Origin: Mycolicibacterium houstonense
GTDB taxonomy: Bacteria; Actinomycetota; Actinomycetes; Mycobacteriales; Mycobacteriaceae
Assembly: GCF_900078665.2 (NCBI RefSeq)
Contig: NZ_LT546207.1
Coordinates: 4,505,652-4,544,627 of the forward strand
Direction of reading: 5' to 3'
Length of the DNA stretch: 38,976 nt
Part shown: piece by piece, positions 8,788 through 16,073 of the stretch
How the letters are laid out: each line of letters opens with the position of its first letter
Position numbering within the stretch: the stretch's first letter is position 1
The notes under the pieces: model-generated
What the model was told of the DNA's origin: nothing
The model's input: the letters and a program-made list of their open reading frames with translations, nothing else
Databases searched by the model: none
Program-made: the position numbers and the translations under genes

Positions 8788-9128
8788 CCGACGAGATTCA
8801 CCCGCAGGTCGCCGCGGTTCTGCGTCAGGCCCAAGAGTTGCAGTCGCTCATGGACGATCAACTGCACAAGATGAACAACGAAACATTCACGGCCACAGAC
8901 GAAGCGCAGACCGTGGAGGTGACCCTGGACGGTCATCACCAGCTCCAGGACGTGTACATCAAGGACGGCCTGCTGCGGCTCGGCGCTCCCGAGGTGCAGC
9001 AGCGTCTCAACGAGGCGATCCAGAAGGCCACGGCGGCCGCAACCGCCTCAATCGAAGCGGATCGCGAACGGCTCGACGCGATGGTCGCGGAGTTGACTGC
9101 GGAGGACACCCAGCAGTTCGGAAACTGA
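8784..9128 (+). CDS. espL: ESX-1 associated protein EspL (YbaB-like)
   Basis: This 114-residue protein matches EspL of M. tuberculosis in length and in the segment MNNETFTATDEAQTVEVT near residues 32-50, followed by a DGLLRLGA stretch. The fold resembles the YbaB/EbfC nucleoid-associated family. EspL is a cytosolic protein needed for stable Esp substrates in some mycobacteria; the mechanism is not visible here. I chose GTG 8784, with GAGG at 8775-8778, because the translation then begins MTDEIHPQVAAVL as in the family. It is the last gene of the mycP1-eccE1-espL operon and is followed by a strong hairpin. In M. tuberculosis espB lies between eccE1 and espL; here it does not. Confidence 0.88.
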   Translation: MTDEIHPQVAAVLRQAQELQSLMDDQLHKMNNETFTATDEAQTVEVTLDGHHQLQDVYIKDGLLRLGAPEVQQRLNEAIQKATAAATASIEADRERLDAMVAELTAEDTQQFGN

Positions 9129-9147
9129 ACGGCTTGGCGTAAAACGA

Positions 9148-9185
9148 GATTCGCCGGCGACACCATGCGGTGTCGCCGGCGAATC
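9148..9185. terminator. Bidirectional terminator between espL and espB
   Basis: A perfect 17-bp inverted repeat (9148-9164 and 9169-9185) has the loop ATGC. TTTT follows on the plus strand at 9187-9190, and AAAA at 9141-9144 gives a U-run on the minus strand. It lies between convergent espL and espB, so it can end transcription from both sides. Confidence 0.88.
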
Positions 9186-9193
9186 CTTTTCTG

Positions 9194-10774
9194 CTACTTG
9201 TTGGTGTCCTTGACGTCGGTGCGGCGACGGTTGCCGATGACCGCCTCGGTCCAGGCGCGGTCCTCTTTATAGAGTTCCTCGTCGGGGGCGAGCTTGGGGT
9301 CGCGGCGCTTGTCTCCCCGCTGACCACCTTGACCGTGGCCGCCGCCCATGCCACCCATACCGCCGCCCATGCCGCCGGCTGCGCCGGGACCGCCGGGTGC
9401 ACCGGCCGGAATGCCCGGGCCACCCTTCGAGGGCGCAACGTTTTCCGCGCCTACCGCCGGCGCCAAGGGCGTCTTCGGGATGTCGCCACCACCGCCGCCG
9501 GGCCCGCCACCGCCGCCTGCGGACGCCGGTGCCAGTGTCGGCTCATCGAGCGCCGGCACATCAGTGGCAGGACCCTCAGGCATCCCGGTGGGCGCGCCAC
9601 TCGGCGAACCACCGCTTGGAGCCCCACCGCCGGGCGATCCTCCGCTCGGCGAGCCACCCGAAGGCGAACCGCCGCTGGGCGAACCCGAAGACGGCCCGCC
9701 CGCTGATGGGTCTAGGCCGGCAGGAGACATCGACGGCATCTCGGGCACTCCAGGCATCTCGGGCATTTCTGGGGTGGCGCCTCCCGTGCCTGGCTCGCCA
9801 CCCGTCATGCCGGAATCGCCGGGCACCCCGGGAGGCTGGGCGTTGGGGTTCTTCCCGACTTCATTGGCGTTGAGCGGCGGCAGTCCAAGAATCCCGGGCG
9901 GCCGACTAGGCCTGCTTTGCGCTATCTTGAGGTCGCCCGCATACGCCTCTCTGGCGTCATCCGAGCGATTCCAACTAGCAATGTTTGTCGGAACCTTGTT
10001 GGGATTTATGTTAGACATATTCTCGTAATAATGCAGATCGTCCATGTCAGGATGCTTCTCGACGAGTCTGCCATGCGCATCGATGACTCTTTCGGTCTCA
10101 GTGGCCAAGCGGTCGCACTCGCCCGCCATCTGTATCCACCATTCTCCCAAGCTTCGAAGCGCCGCCTCACAAGCACGGGCGGCTTCGCCAGACCAACCGA
10201 TAGGCGGGCATTGAAATTTGCCGGCGTGGGCATTAAGAACACCCGCGTAGGCCCGCCAGCTATCGGCAAAGTTCTTCAGGCCGTTGCACGCCATATCGTG
10301 CGGATCCCACTCGTGGATTGCACGCACCATGTCTCGCCAGCCATAGTTGCTGTCCTCATCAATATCGTCAAAGCGCGCCTCAAAGTGCGGAAGTTCGATG
10401 CTATGCAAACTCTTCAGCTCGGTCAGATCAGGAAAAACGGGTTCAACCGCCGGCGGCGCGCCTCCACCATCACGTACCTGACCGTCTAGGCCCGTACCAG
10501 ATTGCTGATCGAGCTTTTCGTACGCAGAGGCTGCGGCTTTCATTGCCGCAGCCAATCGCTCTGCCTCCCGGTCCCCGGCTTTGAACGCCGCTGCCATCGC
10601 GTCGGCAGAATTTTGGAGCCGCAGGCACACCTCTTTGGTTGAATTCAGCGCGTCTGGTGGTTCCGGCTTTATCGCGGCGACGTCTGGTTGCCCCCCGACC
10701 CCTTTAAAGCGGTCACGCGATATTTCCTCAGCAGCACTTTTGAGCGCCGATACTGTAACTTCGAGATCAGCCAT
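9194..10774 (-). CDS. espB: ESX-1 secreted substrate EspB
   Basis: This 526-residue substrate is longer than the roughly 460 residues of M. tuberculosis EspB. The N-terminal PE/PPE-like helical domain (about 1-270) contains the export motif Y85-x3-D89 (YEKLD) and a WxG turn at W194 (IGWSGEAA). The C-terminal half is Gly/Pro/Ser-rich with GGSPS tandem repeats (about 9600-9690) and ends in DRAWTEAVIGNRRR, shared with M. tuberculosis EspB. MycP1 would process the C-terminal part during export. A GGAGG site precedes ATG 10774. The N-terminal half is coded by lower-GC DNA (25 of 60 bases G/C at 9961-10020) than the C-terminal half. It lies last in the minus-strand cluster, 180 bp after espK. Confidence 0.9.
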   Translation of the reverse strand: MADLEVTVSALKSAAEEISRDRFKGVGGQPDVAAIKPEPPDALNSTKEVCLRLQNSADAMAAAFKAGDREAERLAAAMKAAASAYEKLDQQSGTGLDGQVRDGGGAPPAVEPVFPDLTELKSLHSIELPHFEARFDDIDEDSNYGWRDMVRAIHEWDPHDMACNGLKNFADSWRAYAGVLNAHAGKFQCPPIGWSGEAARACEAALRSLGEWWIQMAGECDRLATETERVIDAHGRLVEKHPDMDDLHYYENMSNINPNKVPTNIASWNRSDDAREAYAGDLKIAQSRPSRPPGILGLPPLNANEVGKNPNAQPPGVPGDSGMTGGEPGTGGATPEMPEMPGVPEMPSMSPAGLDPSAGGPSSGSPSGGSPSGGSPSGGSPGGGAPSGGSPSGAPTGMPEGPATDVPALDEPTLAPASAGGGGGPGGGGGDIPKTPLAPAVGAENVAPSKGGPGIPAGAPGGPGAAGGMGGGMGGMGGGHGQGGQRGDKRRDPKLAPDEELYKEDRAWTEAVIGNRRRTDVKDTNK

Positions 10775-10954
10775 TTAGTGCATCCTCCCTACACCCTGCG
10801 ACACTGGCCAACGGTCGCAGGCGATCAAACTTTCACCGACTGGTGATGGGCACGGCCATTTCATTCGCTTTAGACTCAAAGCTGTAGAGCGCAGCAATTT
10901 CCTTGACCGGGCTCGCGCCTTTTTCAAAGTCATGGACTCCGTCAATGCCGACTC

Positions 10955-13369
10955 CTAATGCTCAAGCGCATCAGCGGTCAACTGCCCCACGTGCTGCCAA
11001 TAAATGAACCCATCTACGGCCCTGCGTTGGGCCTGCACCTCGACGGCGGTGTGCGCCTCGTACAAGGCGCGCTCCTGCGCGCATGCCGCGTAAGCGCAGA
11101 ATGCTTTCAGCTGGGGCTCACCCCGGGTGGCGGACCGGCTGAGCACCCGCTCCCAAACCTTTTCCCAGGCCGTCCATATCTGATCCTCATCAGGCGGAGC
11201 AGCGTCCACCGGTGCCGGCGGGAGCACCTGCACCAAGTCGACATCGCTGATCCTCGCCAAACGGCCGCTGATCTCGGGGGCAATCACCTGCAGGCGGTCC
11301 CGTCCGGCCATCTTGCCGCTGGCCGGGATGTCCTCGGGCGTCAAAAGTTCGCGGTGCACACCGGCATCGCTGGTGAACTGGTGCTCGAATCCGATCAACG
11401 CTCGCAACTTCGTATCGTGGTGTTGCGCCCAACTCTGCAGGGCCACAACTGGATAGGTCGCCCAGCGCCCCCGCTCGGCGGGCGGGATCGACTCGTCTGC
11501 ACTCGCCATCACCACGTGCTCCGGCAGACGCACCTGCTCAGGAATGTAAGCCATCGCGTAGTTATTGGCTATCACGATCCGGCCGTCCTGGGTCACTGCC
11601 GTGATCCAGTGGAAGAGAGCATCTTCAGCATTGACCATGTCAGGCGCGTTGAGTGCAGCCGCAATCCTCCGAGCCGCGGTCAGCGGGTCCGAGCCTGACC
11701 GTTTGGCCGCGTTCTGGGCGGCATCGCGTTCGGCACGGGCCGCGGACACCGGAACAGGCGCCACTTGAGCACCGCCAACAACGTTCGTTGGTTGGGCTGG
11801 GGGCGGTGCCGCGCCTGCAGGATTCGAAGACATCGGCGCAGCCGGAGAAGGCGTCGGTGGCGGTCCCAACGGAGGCGGGGCCATCGGCATCCCACCGCCC
11901 ATGCCCGCCGCGCCGCCGGGCGGCGATGGTTGCACCGGCGCTGTAGGCGCCTGTGAGCTACTGAGCGATGTCGGCGCTGCACCCGTGCTGGCCGGCGTCG
12001 TCGCATCGCCAGCCGGAACCGCCGGCGCTGGAGCCAGCGGAGGTGGCGACGCACCACCACCAGAAGAAGCCGCCTGAACCGGAGTCCCAGCCGAATCCGC
12101 AAATCCCTTCGAGAAAGCTTGCAAGGGATCCGTCGGCGCACGGCCTGCCAATCCCTCGGCGGCTGCCTTTGACGGATCTAGTCCTGCAGCTGCGCTCGCT
12201 GCTGAGGAGACTCCACTCAATGGGCTGCTCGGGGCGCTGGGCGATCCGCCCACGCTTGGGGCGCTCGGCATCGCCGGCGCTGATGGAGCAGGTGGCGACA
12301 CCGGCGACGTCGGAGACTTCGTGGCGGGAGTAGTCGCAGCGATATTGGGTGCGACAGTCGTAGGTGCCGTGGGGCCGGGCCTCGCCTGAGCGGCAGCATC
12401 ACTATTGTCCGCGACCGGCACCGCAGCCTCGTCACCCACAGGTGCCGCGGGTCCGGGCGCTGCCTGCGCAGCCGCATCGCTATTGTCCGCAACCGGTACC
12501 GGAGCTCCACCAGCCTGCGAAGACACTGGGTCGTCACCGCCCCCAGGCGCCGCAGGCCCGGGCGCTGCCTGCGCAGCCGCATCGCTATTGTCCGCAACCG
12601 GCGCCGCATCCTCACTGTCGCCGGGCACCGCGCCATCGGCTTCCGGTTGCCCCTCAGCCTCGTTACTCATAAGCGATGCCAGCCGCGGGTTGCTTGAGCC
12701 AGCGGCAGATTCACCAGATTGCCCTGAACCAGATGCGCCCGTGCTATTGACTAGAGGGGGCGCTTCAGGGCTCTCAGCTGGCGGAAGTTCAGCACTTCGG
12801 GTACTTCCGCCCAGACTGTCGGCCAGATCCTCAAGAAATTGTTTGTTGGCGAGGTATGCTTGCTGCGCAATATCCTGTGCAGTCTCAGTCGCGTCTTTCC
12901 CTTCCTTCTCTGCCTCAGCCTCTAGCCTGGCGATTTCCTGGGCCTTGAGCTGGACATAATCGGCGATGGCCTTTTTGGCCATCCTGGTTGTCAACCACGC
13001 CTTACCACACCATTCAATGGCGGCGGAGAGCTGATTCTCGATACCCTGCATCGCTTGGCTATGCTGCTCGGCCTTCGCCGACGCGGCCGCGGCACTGCCA
13101 CCGACCCATACAAGCAGCCCATTGAAAAGACCCGCATGTACCGCATCCCAGCTCGCGCGGGTCTGGACCACCGTCGATCTAATACCGGCCAGCATTTCTT
13201 TTCGTAGGTCGAACACTGACTCATCAAACTCCGGCCAAGCGCCGGGGCCTGTCATAATATCTTCATACGGCCCGGTTGGCTTCTGAATGCTGCCTAGTCC
13301 CAGGGCGAAGAAATCCGATATATCATCGAACAGGATTGGACCAACTGGCACAGGGGTGGCACCCGTCAC
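10955..13369 (-). CDS. espK: ESX-1 secretion-associated protein EspK
   Basis: This 804-residue protein has three parts. The N-terminal helical domain (about 28-190) opens with PTGPYEDI and carries W88 in a WVGG turn, like the EspK/PPE fold. Next comes a long Pro/Ala/Ser linker (about 200-555). The conserved C-terminal domain (about 556-804) contains VPVSAARAERDA, HWITAVTQDGRIV, PEDIPASGKMAGRDRL and LPPAPVDAAPPDE, all recognisable in M. tuberculosis EspK. In that family EspK binds EspB and EccCb1 and is thought to escort EspB to the motor; that role is from the literature. The GTG start overlaps the stop of the preceding membrane-protein gene (GTGA). The linker has a repeated unit described separately. 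Confidence 0.88.
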   Translation of the reverse strand: MTGATPVPVGPILFDDISDFFALGLGSIQKPTGPYEDIMTGPGAWPEFDESVFDLRKEMLAGIRSTVVQTRASWDAVHAGLFNGLLVWVGGSAAAASAKAEQHSQAMQGIENQLSAAIEWCGKAWLTTRMAKKAIADYVQLKAQEIARLEAEAEKEGKDATETAQDIAQQAYLANKQFLEDLADSLGGSTRSAELPPAESPEAPPLVNSTGASGSGQSGESAAGSSNPRLASLMSNEAEGQPEADGAVPGDSEDAAPVADNSDAAAQAAPGPAAPGGGDDPVSSQAGGAPVPVADNSDAAAQAAPGPAAPVGDEAAVPVADNSDAAAQARPGPTAPTTVAPNIAATTPATKSPTSPVSPPAPSAPAMPSAPSVGGSPSAPSSPLSGVSSAASAAAGLDPSKAAAEGLAGRAPTDPLQAFSKGFADSAGTPVQAASSGGGASPPPLAPAPAVPAGDATTPASTGAAPTSLSSSQAPTAPVQPSPPGGAAGMGGGMPMAPPPLGPPPTPSPAAPMSSNPAGAAPPPAQPTNVVGGAQVAPVPVSAARAERDAAQNAAKRSGSDPLTAARRIAAALNAPDMVNAEDALFHWITAVTQDGRIVIANNYAMAYIPEQVRLPEHVVMASADESIPPAERGRWATYPVVALQSWAQHHDTKLRALIGFEHQFTSDAGVHRELLTPEDIPASGKMAGRDRLQVIAPEISGRLARISDVDLVQVLPPAPVDAAPPDEDQIWTAWEKVWERVLSRSATRGEPQLKAFCAYAACAQERALYEAHTAVEVQAQRRAVDGFIYWQHVGQLTADALEH
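12375..12601 (-). repeat. In-frame repeat in the EspK linker
   Basis: A 44-bp stretch is identical at 12453-12496 and 12558-12601 (offset 105 bp, 35 codons). A more diverged copy lies near 12375-12418 (offset 78 bp from the middle copy). All three encode a VADNSDAAAQAxPGPxAP unit in the same frame, so copy-number change would keep espK open. Confidence 0.85.
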
Positions 13370-14538
13370 AAGTTTGCCTTACACGCCCAATGGATCGCGC
13401 TCGCTAAGAGGGTTGATTGCGATGCCAGATAGCTGACATTCCCCGAGTATGTTGGTATTGCCTGCACGTACGCCCGCATGTATTGGGCCGCCAATACTGC
13501 GAAGTCTTCCCACGCGGCATTATCGCTCTCCCTGCCCAAACGCTCCATATCGTCGGCATAGGTCGCCATCAGTGTCGCGGTGGCATCCATGACTGCCTTT
13601 TGGTCAGGTGTCCATTCTGCCGCCGAAATCTTTGAGTCGATGCCGCGCCATGGTTTTGCGTCGTTATTGAACCGCTCAACCATCTCGATCCAAGCACTAC
13701 AGCTGCGATCACCACTTTTCAGAAACTGTTCGGGCACAATCGAGTCAGCACTGCCTGGCTCCTGAATCACTGACGGCTCCGCTGGAGGCGGAATTAGAGG
13801 CGAAGTTTGTTGTGCTGCACGGTAGTAGATCGCATCGCACACCCTGTTCAATGCCCCGGTGAATTGATTGGATGCCGCAACAATAGTGTTATCAGACGAC
13901 GAGTACGTTGAAATGGAATCAATCACCGCTTGAGCATATGCATTAAATTGCCCATAGAGTTCACGCATTACCCGATGCGGTGTCTGCTTGGCGAGGTTGG
14001 CCGCACCCGGGATTGCTCCCGTCAGTGCGGCGCCCTGTCGCTCAAATACAGCCTTTTGTTCCGGTGTCCACCCAGCCGCCGCCACCGAGTAATCAAGTTT
14101 ATTCCATTCTGGGACGGCTTTTTCCAAACCGTGCGCAATCTTGGTCCATGCCTCGCAAGTCGGATCTTCAGTGATGATATTCGCGGGTCCGGTGTCATTG
14201 GCGCTGGCGAACTCCGACGTGCCATCGCCGCTATTTGGCGACCTACCCTCGGTTTCCGGCCGCAATACAAGAACGGTGCCGACGACGCTCACAGCAATAA
14301 CCGCAACAAGGGCCAGCCCTACCAAGATCCACTTGCCCTTCCCGTCCTTGTTCGGCGGCGGAGGCCAGGCCTGCTGCTGCCACGGCGCACCAGGTTGTCC
14401 ATAGTTAGGCGCGCCCTGAGGCGCGCCGCCGTAGGGCGATGGTCCGCCCGGCCCTTGGGGCGGCGGCCCACCCCACTGTGGCCCTCCACCCACAGCGGGC
14501 GGTTGCGAGCCAAACGGATCCTGGGGAGGAAGAGTCAT
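13366..14538 (-). CDS. Proline-rich membrane protein with two repeats, ESX-1 accessory, unrecognised
   Basis: This 390-residue protein has a Pro/Gly/Gln-rich cytosolic N-terminus (about 1-66), one membrane helix (about 70-92, WILVGLALVAVIAVSVVGTV) and an outer helical region. That region holds two similar repeats: one near 128-250 contains AGWTPEQKAVFERQ and one near 285-390 contains AEWTPDQKAVMDAT. Each begins with a C-x-A-W segment and ends near a cysteine, which suggests a disulfide per repeat. I do not recognise the family, and M. tuberculosis has no counterpart at this spot. ATG 14538 is preceded by AAGG at seven bases. Its stop overlaps espK (GTGA), so the two are co-translated. Coding DNA is low in GC (28 of 60 at 13921-13980). 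Confidence 0.8.
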   Translation of the reverse strand: MTLPPQDPFGSQPPAVGGGPQWGGPPPQGPGGPSPYGGAPQGAPNYGQPGAPWQQQAWPPPPNKDGKGKWILVGLALVAVIAVSVVGTVLVLRPETEGRSPNSGDGTSEFASANDTGPANIITEDPTCEAWTKIAHGLEKAVPEWNKLDYSVAAAGWTPEQKAVFERQGAALTGAIPGAANLAKQTPHRVMRELYGQFNAYAQAVIDSISTYSSSDNTIVAASNQFTGALNRVCDAIYYRAAQQTSPLIPPPAEPSVIQEPGSADSIVPEQFLKSGDRSCSAWIEMVERFNNDAKPWRGIDSKISAAEWTPDQKAVMDATATLMATYADDMERLGRESDNAAWEDFAVLAAQYMRAYVQAIPTYSGNVSYLASQSTLLASAIHWACKANL

Positions 14539-14570
14539 CACCAAACCTTCACGTCAAAAAGCACTATCGG

Positions 14571-15335
14571 TCACAACGAGACTGAGGGATCAGCTGGCGG
14601 CCGCTGCGGGGGTGACGGCGCAGCCGCGACGGGCGGGGCAGACGGCGACGCTTGCGCCGGAGGTTCGGCTGCCGGAGCCCGCTGTGCCCCGCCATCGGGT
14701 CCGGCCGCACCTTCGCGCTGCTCCTCCCGCTCGTCGCCTTCGTCGCGCTGCTTGTCGTCCGTGGACTCCTCTGGCTGCGCTTCAGGCTCCTGCCCCGCAA
14801 GACCGGCACCAGCGCCTTGCTTGTCCGGATCACCTTGGCCGAGCCCGCCGCCCATCTGACCGATCTGCTGAATGCCTTGCATGACCGTCTGCGGAATCTG
14901 GCCCAACTGTTGAGCCATCTGCATCGGCACTTGGCCCAACTGTTGAGCCATCTGCATCGGCATCTGCATCAGCTGTCCGAACTGGCCCATCGCATCCGTG
15001 GGCCCGCCGCCCGAGCTCGGTGCACCGAACTTCGAGTCGAACTCCGCCAACCGGTCATTTACAGCAGCCTGTGACTGACGATCCGTCTGCTCGTACCGAT
15101 CAGCGGCCACACCGATATTGGTCGCGGTCGACTGTGCATCGCTTCTGGTCGTCGGCATGGAGTCCAGCAGCGGCGCTTCCGTCTCATTGGTACGGCTGGT
15201 CATCGCCTGCGAAAATCGGTCTCCCCCCAAGGAGGGGAAGGCACTCGGCGGATCAGGAAGCGCGTCTGCCGCATCCCGAAAACCCACACTGCCCGCACGC
15301 AGTTCGGCGACATTGACTCGTAAATCACCGGTCAC
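14571..15335 (-). CDS. espJ: ESX-1 substrate EspJ
   Basis: This is about 254 residues; M. tuberculosis EspJ has 280. The N-terminal helical part (about 1-95) ends with the export motif Y81-x3-D85 in AADRYEQTDRQS, matching the AADVYAKTDQS region of EspJ. It is followed by a Met/Gln-rich repeat segment (about 108-165) and an acidic then Pro/Ala-rich tail. Two adjacent GTG codons (15338 and 15335) could start it. I prefer 15335, which gives MTGDLRVN with GGGGG at a suitable distance. It is the second gene after eccD1, one place later than in M. tuberculosis, because an EspC-like gene is inserted between them. It is probably exported with that neighbour. Confidence 0.8.
   Translation of the reverse strand: MTGDLRVNVAELRAGSVGFRDAADALPDPPSAFPSLGGDRFSQAMTSRTNETEAPLLDSMPTTRSDAQSTATNIGVAADRYEQTDRQSQAAVNDRLAEFDSKFGAPSSGGGPTDAMGQFGQLMQMPMQMAQQLGQVPMQMAQQLGQIPQTVMQGIQQIGQMGGGLGQGDPDKQGAGAGLAGQEPEAQPEESTDDKQRDEGDEREEQREGAAGPDGGAQRAPAAEPPAQASPSAPPVAAAPSPPQRPPADPSVSL
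14899..14962 (-). repeat. 33-bp tandem repeat in espJ
   Basis: Two copies of a 31-base identical core (14899-14929 and 14932-14962) lie with a 33-bp period inside espJ. They encode the 11-residue unit MQMAQQLGQxP twice, part of the Met/Gln-rich region. Confidence 0.9.
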
Positions 15336-15338
15336 CAC

Positions 15339-15732
15339 ATACCCCCATCAACTAGACGCTAGGAAGCCAACCTCCAGACCCACCGATCGCGTCCAACACC
15401 CGATAGGCCTGGCACGGCGTGCTGTACCGCCACCATGCGCAACACTCTGCCATCGACCGTCAGGCGGTCCCCTCTACAAGTAAGTTCAGCAAAATGCTAC
15501 CCGAGCGAGATAGGGGACGAGCGCACAAATTCGAGTCCTCACCACTAGGGACGATGGCGAGCCTTGCACCTGTTTCCGATAGCGAGAACTGCGAAAGTTC
15601 CTGCTCCGCGGGGCACAAGGTCGTCTACGAGGACACGAGTGTGCCGCAGGCGCGGACGGTTCGACGGCGTGCCAGGTGAGCGACCATGGTTCTTACTCAC
15701 CCCGACGAGGACCACGCTTTTCTGGGTTCCGG
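15339..15732. other. 394-bp spacer between the EspC-like gene and espJ
   Basis: No convincing gene lies here; the open frames crossing it are out-of-frame continuations of neighbours. It is unusually long for this otherwise tight cluster, so it may hold a separate promoter for espJ-membrane protein-espK-espB. I could not identify a clear -10/-35 pair or a strong hairpin. Confidence 0.5.
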
Positions 15733-16038
15733 TTATCCGCCGGTCATCGCCCCCGCGACCGTGTTTCCCGAGGCGCTGTCGGTCGCTCGGTACTTCGCCA
15801 CTGCCGCGTCCAGATTGGAACCAAAACTCGTGGCGTCCGCCGCCGCCGCGGCCGTGCGTTCGGCAAGGGCACTGCCAGCCGCACGGCACGCCGACGCCGT
15901 CTGTAGGCCGTTGACTCCACCCGCAGCGGTGTTCAGCGGAACGTCCAACTGCAGCGCCCCCAATGCCGATCCCGCCTCACGAAAGGCGGCACCAGCGCTG
16001 GTCAACGCATCCGGGTCGACCTGCAATTCGTCGCTCAT
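15733..16038 (-). CDS. EspC/EspF-like small ESX-1 substrate
   Basis: This 101-residue all-helical protein has the profile of the EspC family (T7SS target): it starts MSDELQVDPDALTSAGAAF, has two long Ala-rich helices, and ends with the export motif Y83-x3-D87 in KYRATDSASG. The ATG at 16038 is preceded by AGGGGGAGAA. A longer frame upstream runs into eccD1 and is not used. It lies 35 bp after eccD1. In M. tuberculosis the gene following eccD1 is espJ, so this one is extra by comparison. By analogy with EspF/EspE and EspC/EspA it may be the small partner of the EspJ encoded next, which is an inference. Confidence 0.8.
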   Translation of the reverse strand: MSDELQVDPDALTSAGAAFREAGSALGALQLDVPLNTAAGGVNGLQTASACRAAGSALAERTAAAAADATSFGSNLDAAVAKYRATDSASGNTVAGAMTGG

Positions 16039-16073
16039 CAGTTCTCCCCCTGTGCCTGAAAAGCGTGAAAGCG

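Noticed and set aside
9600..9690. Short tandem repeats suggesting a CRISPR-like array
   Set aside because: They are 15-bp in-frame codons for GGSPS in the EspB tail, without spacers of constant length and without cas genes.
9348..10028. 226-codon Pro-rich plus-strand frame resembling a PE_PGRS or Pro-rich protein
   Set aside because: It is the reverse complement of the Gly/Pro-rich EspB tail, which is supported by its conserved C-terminus.
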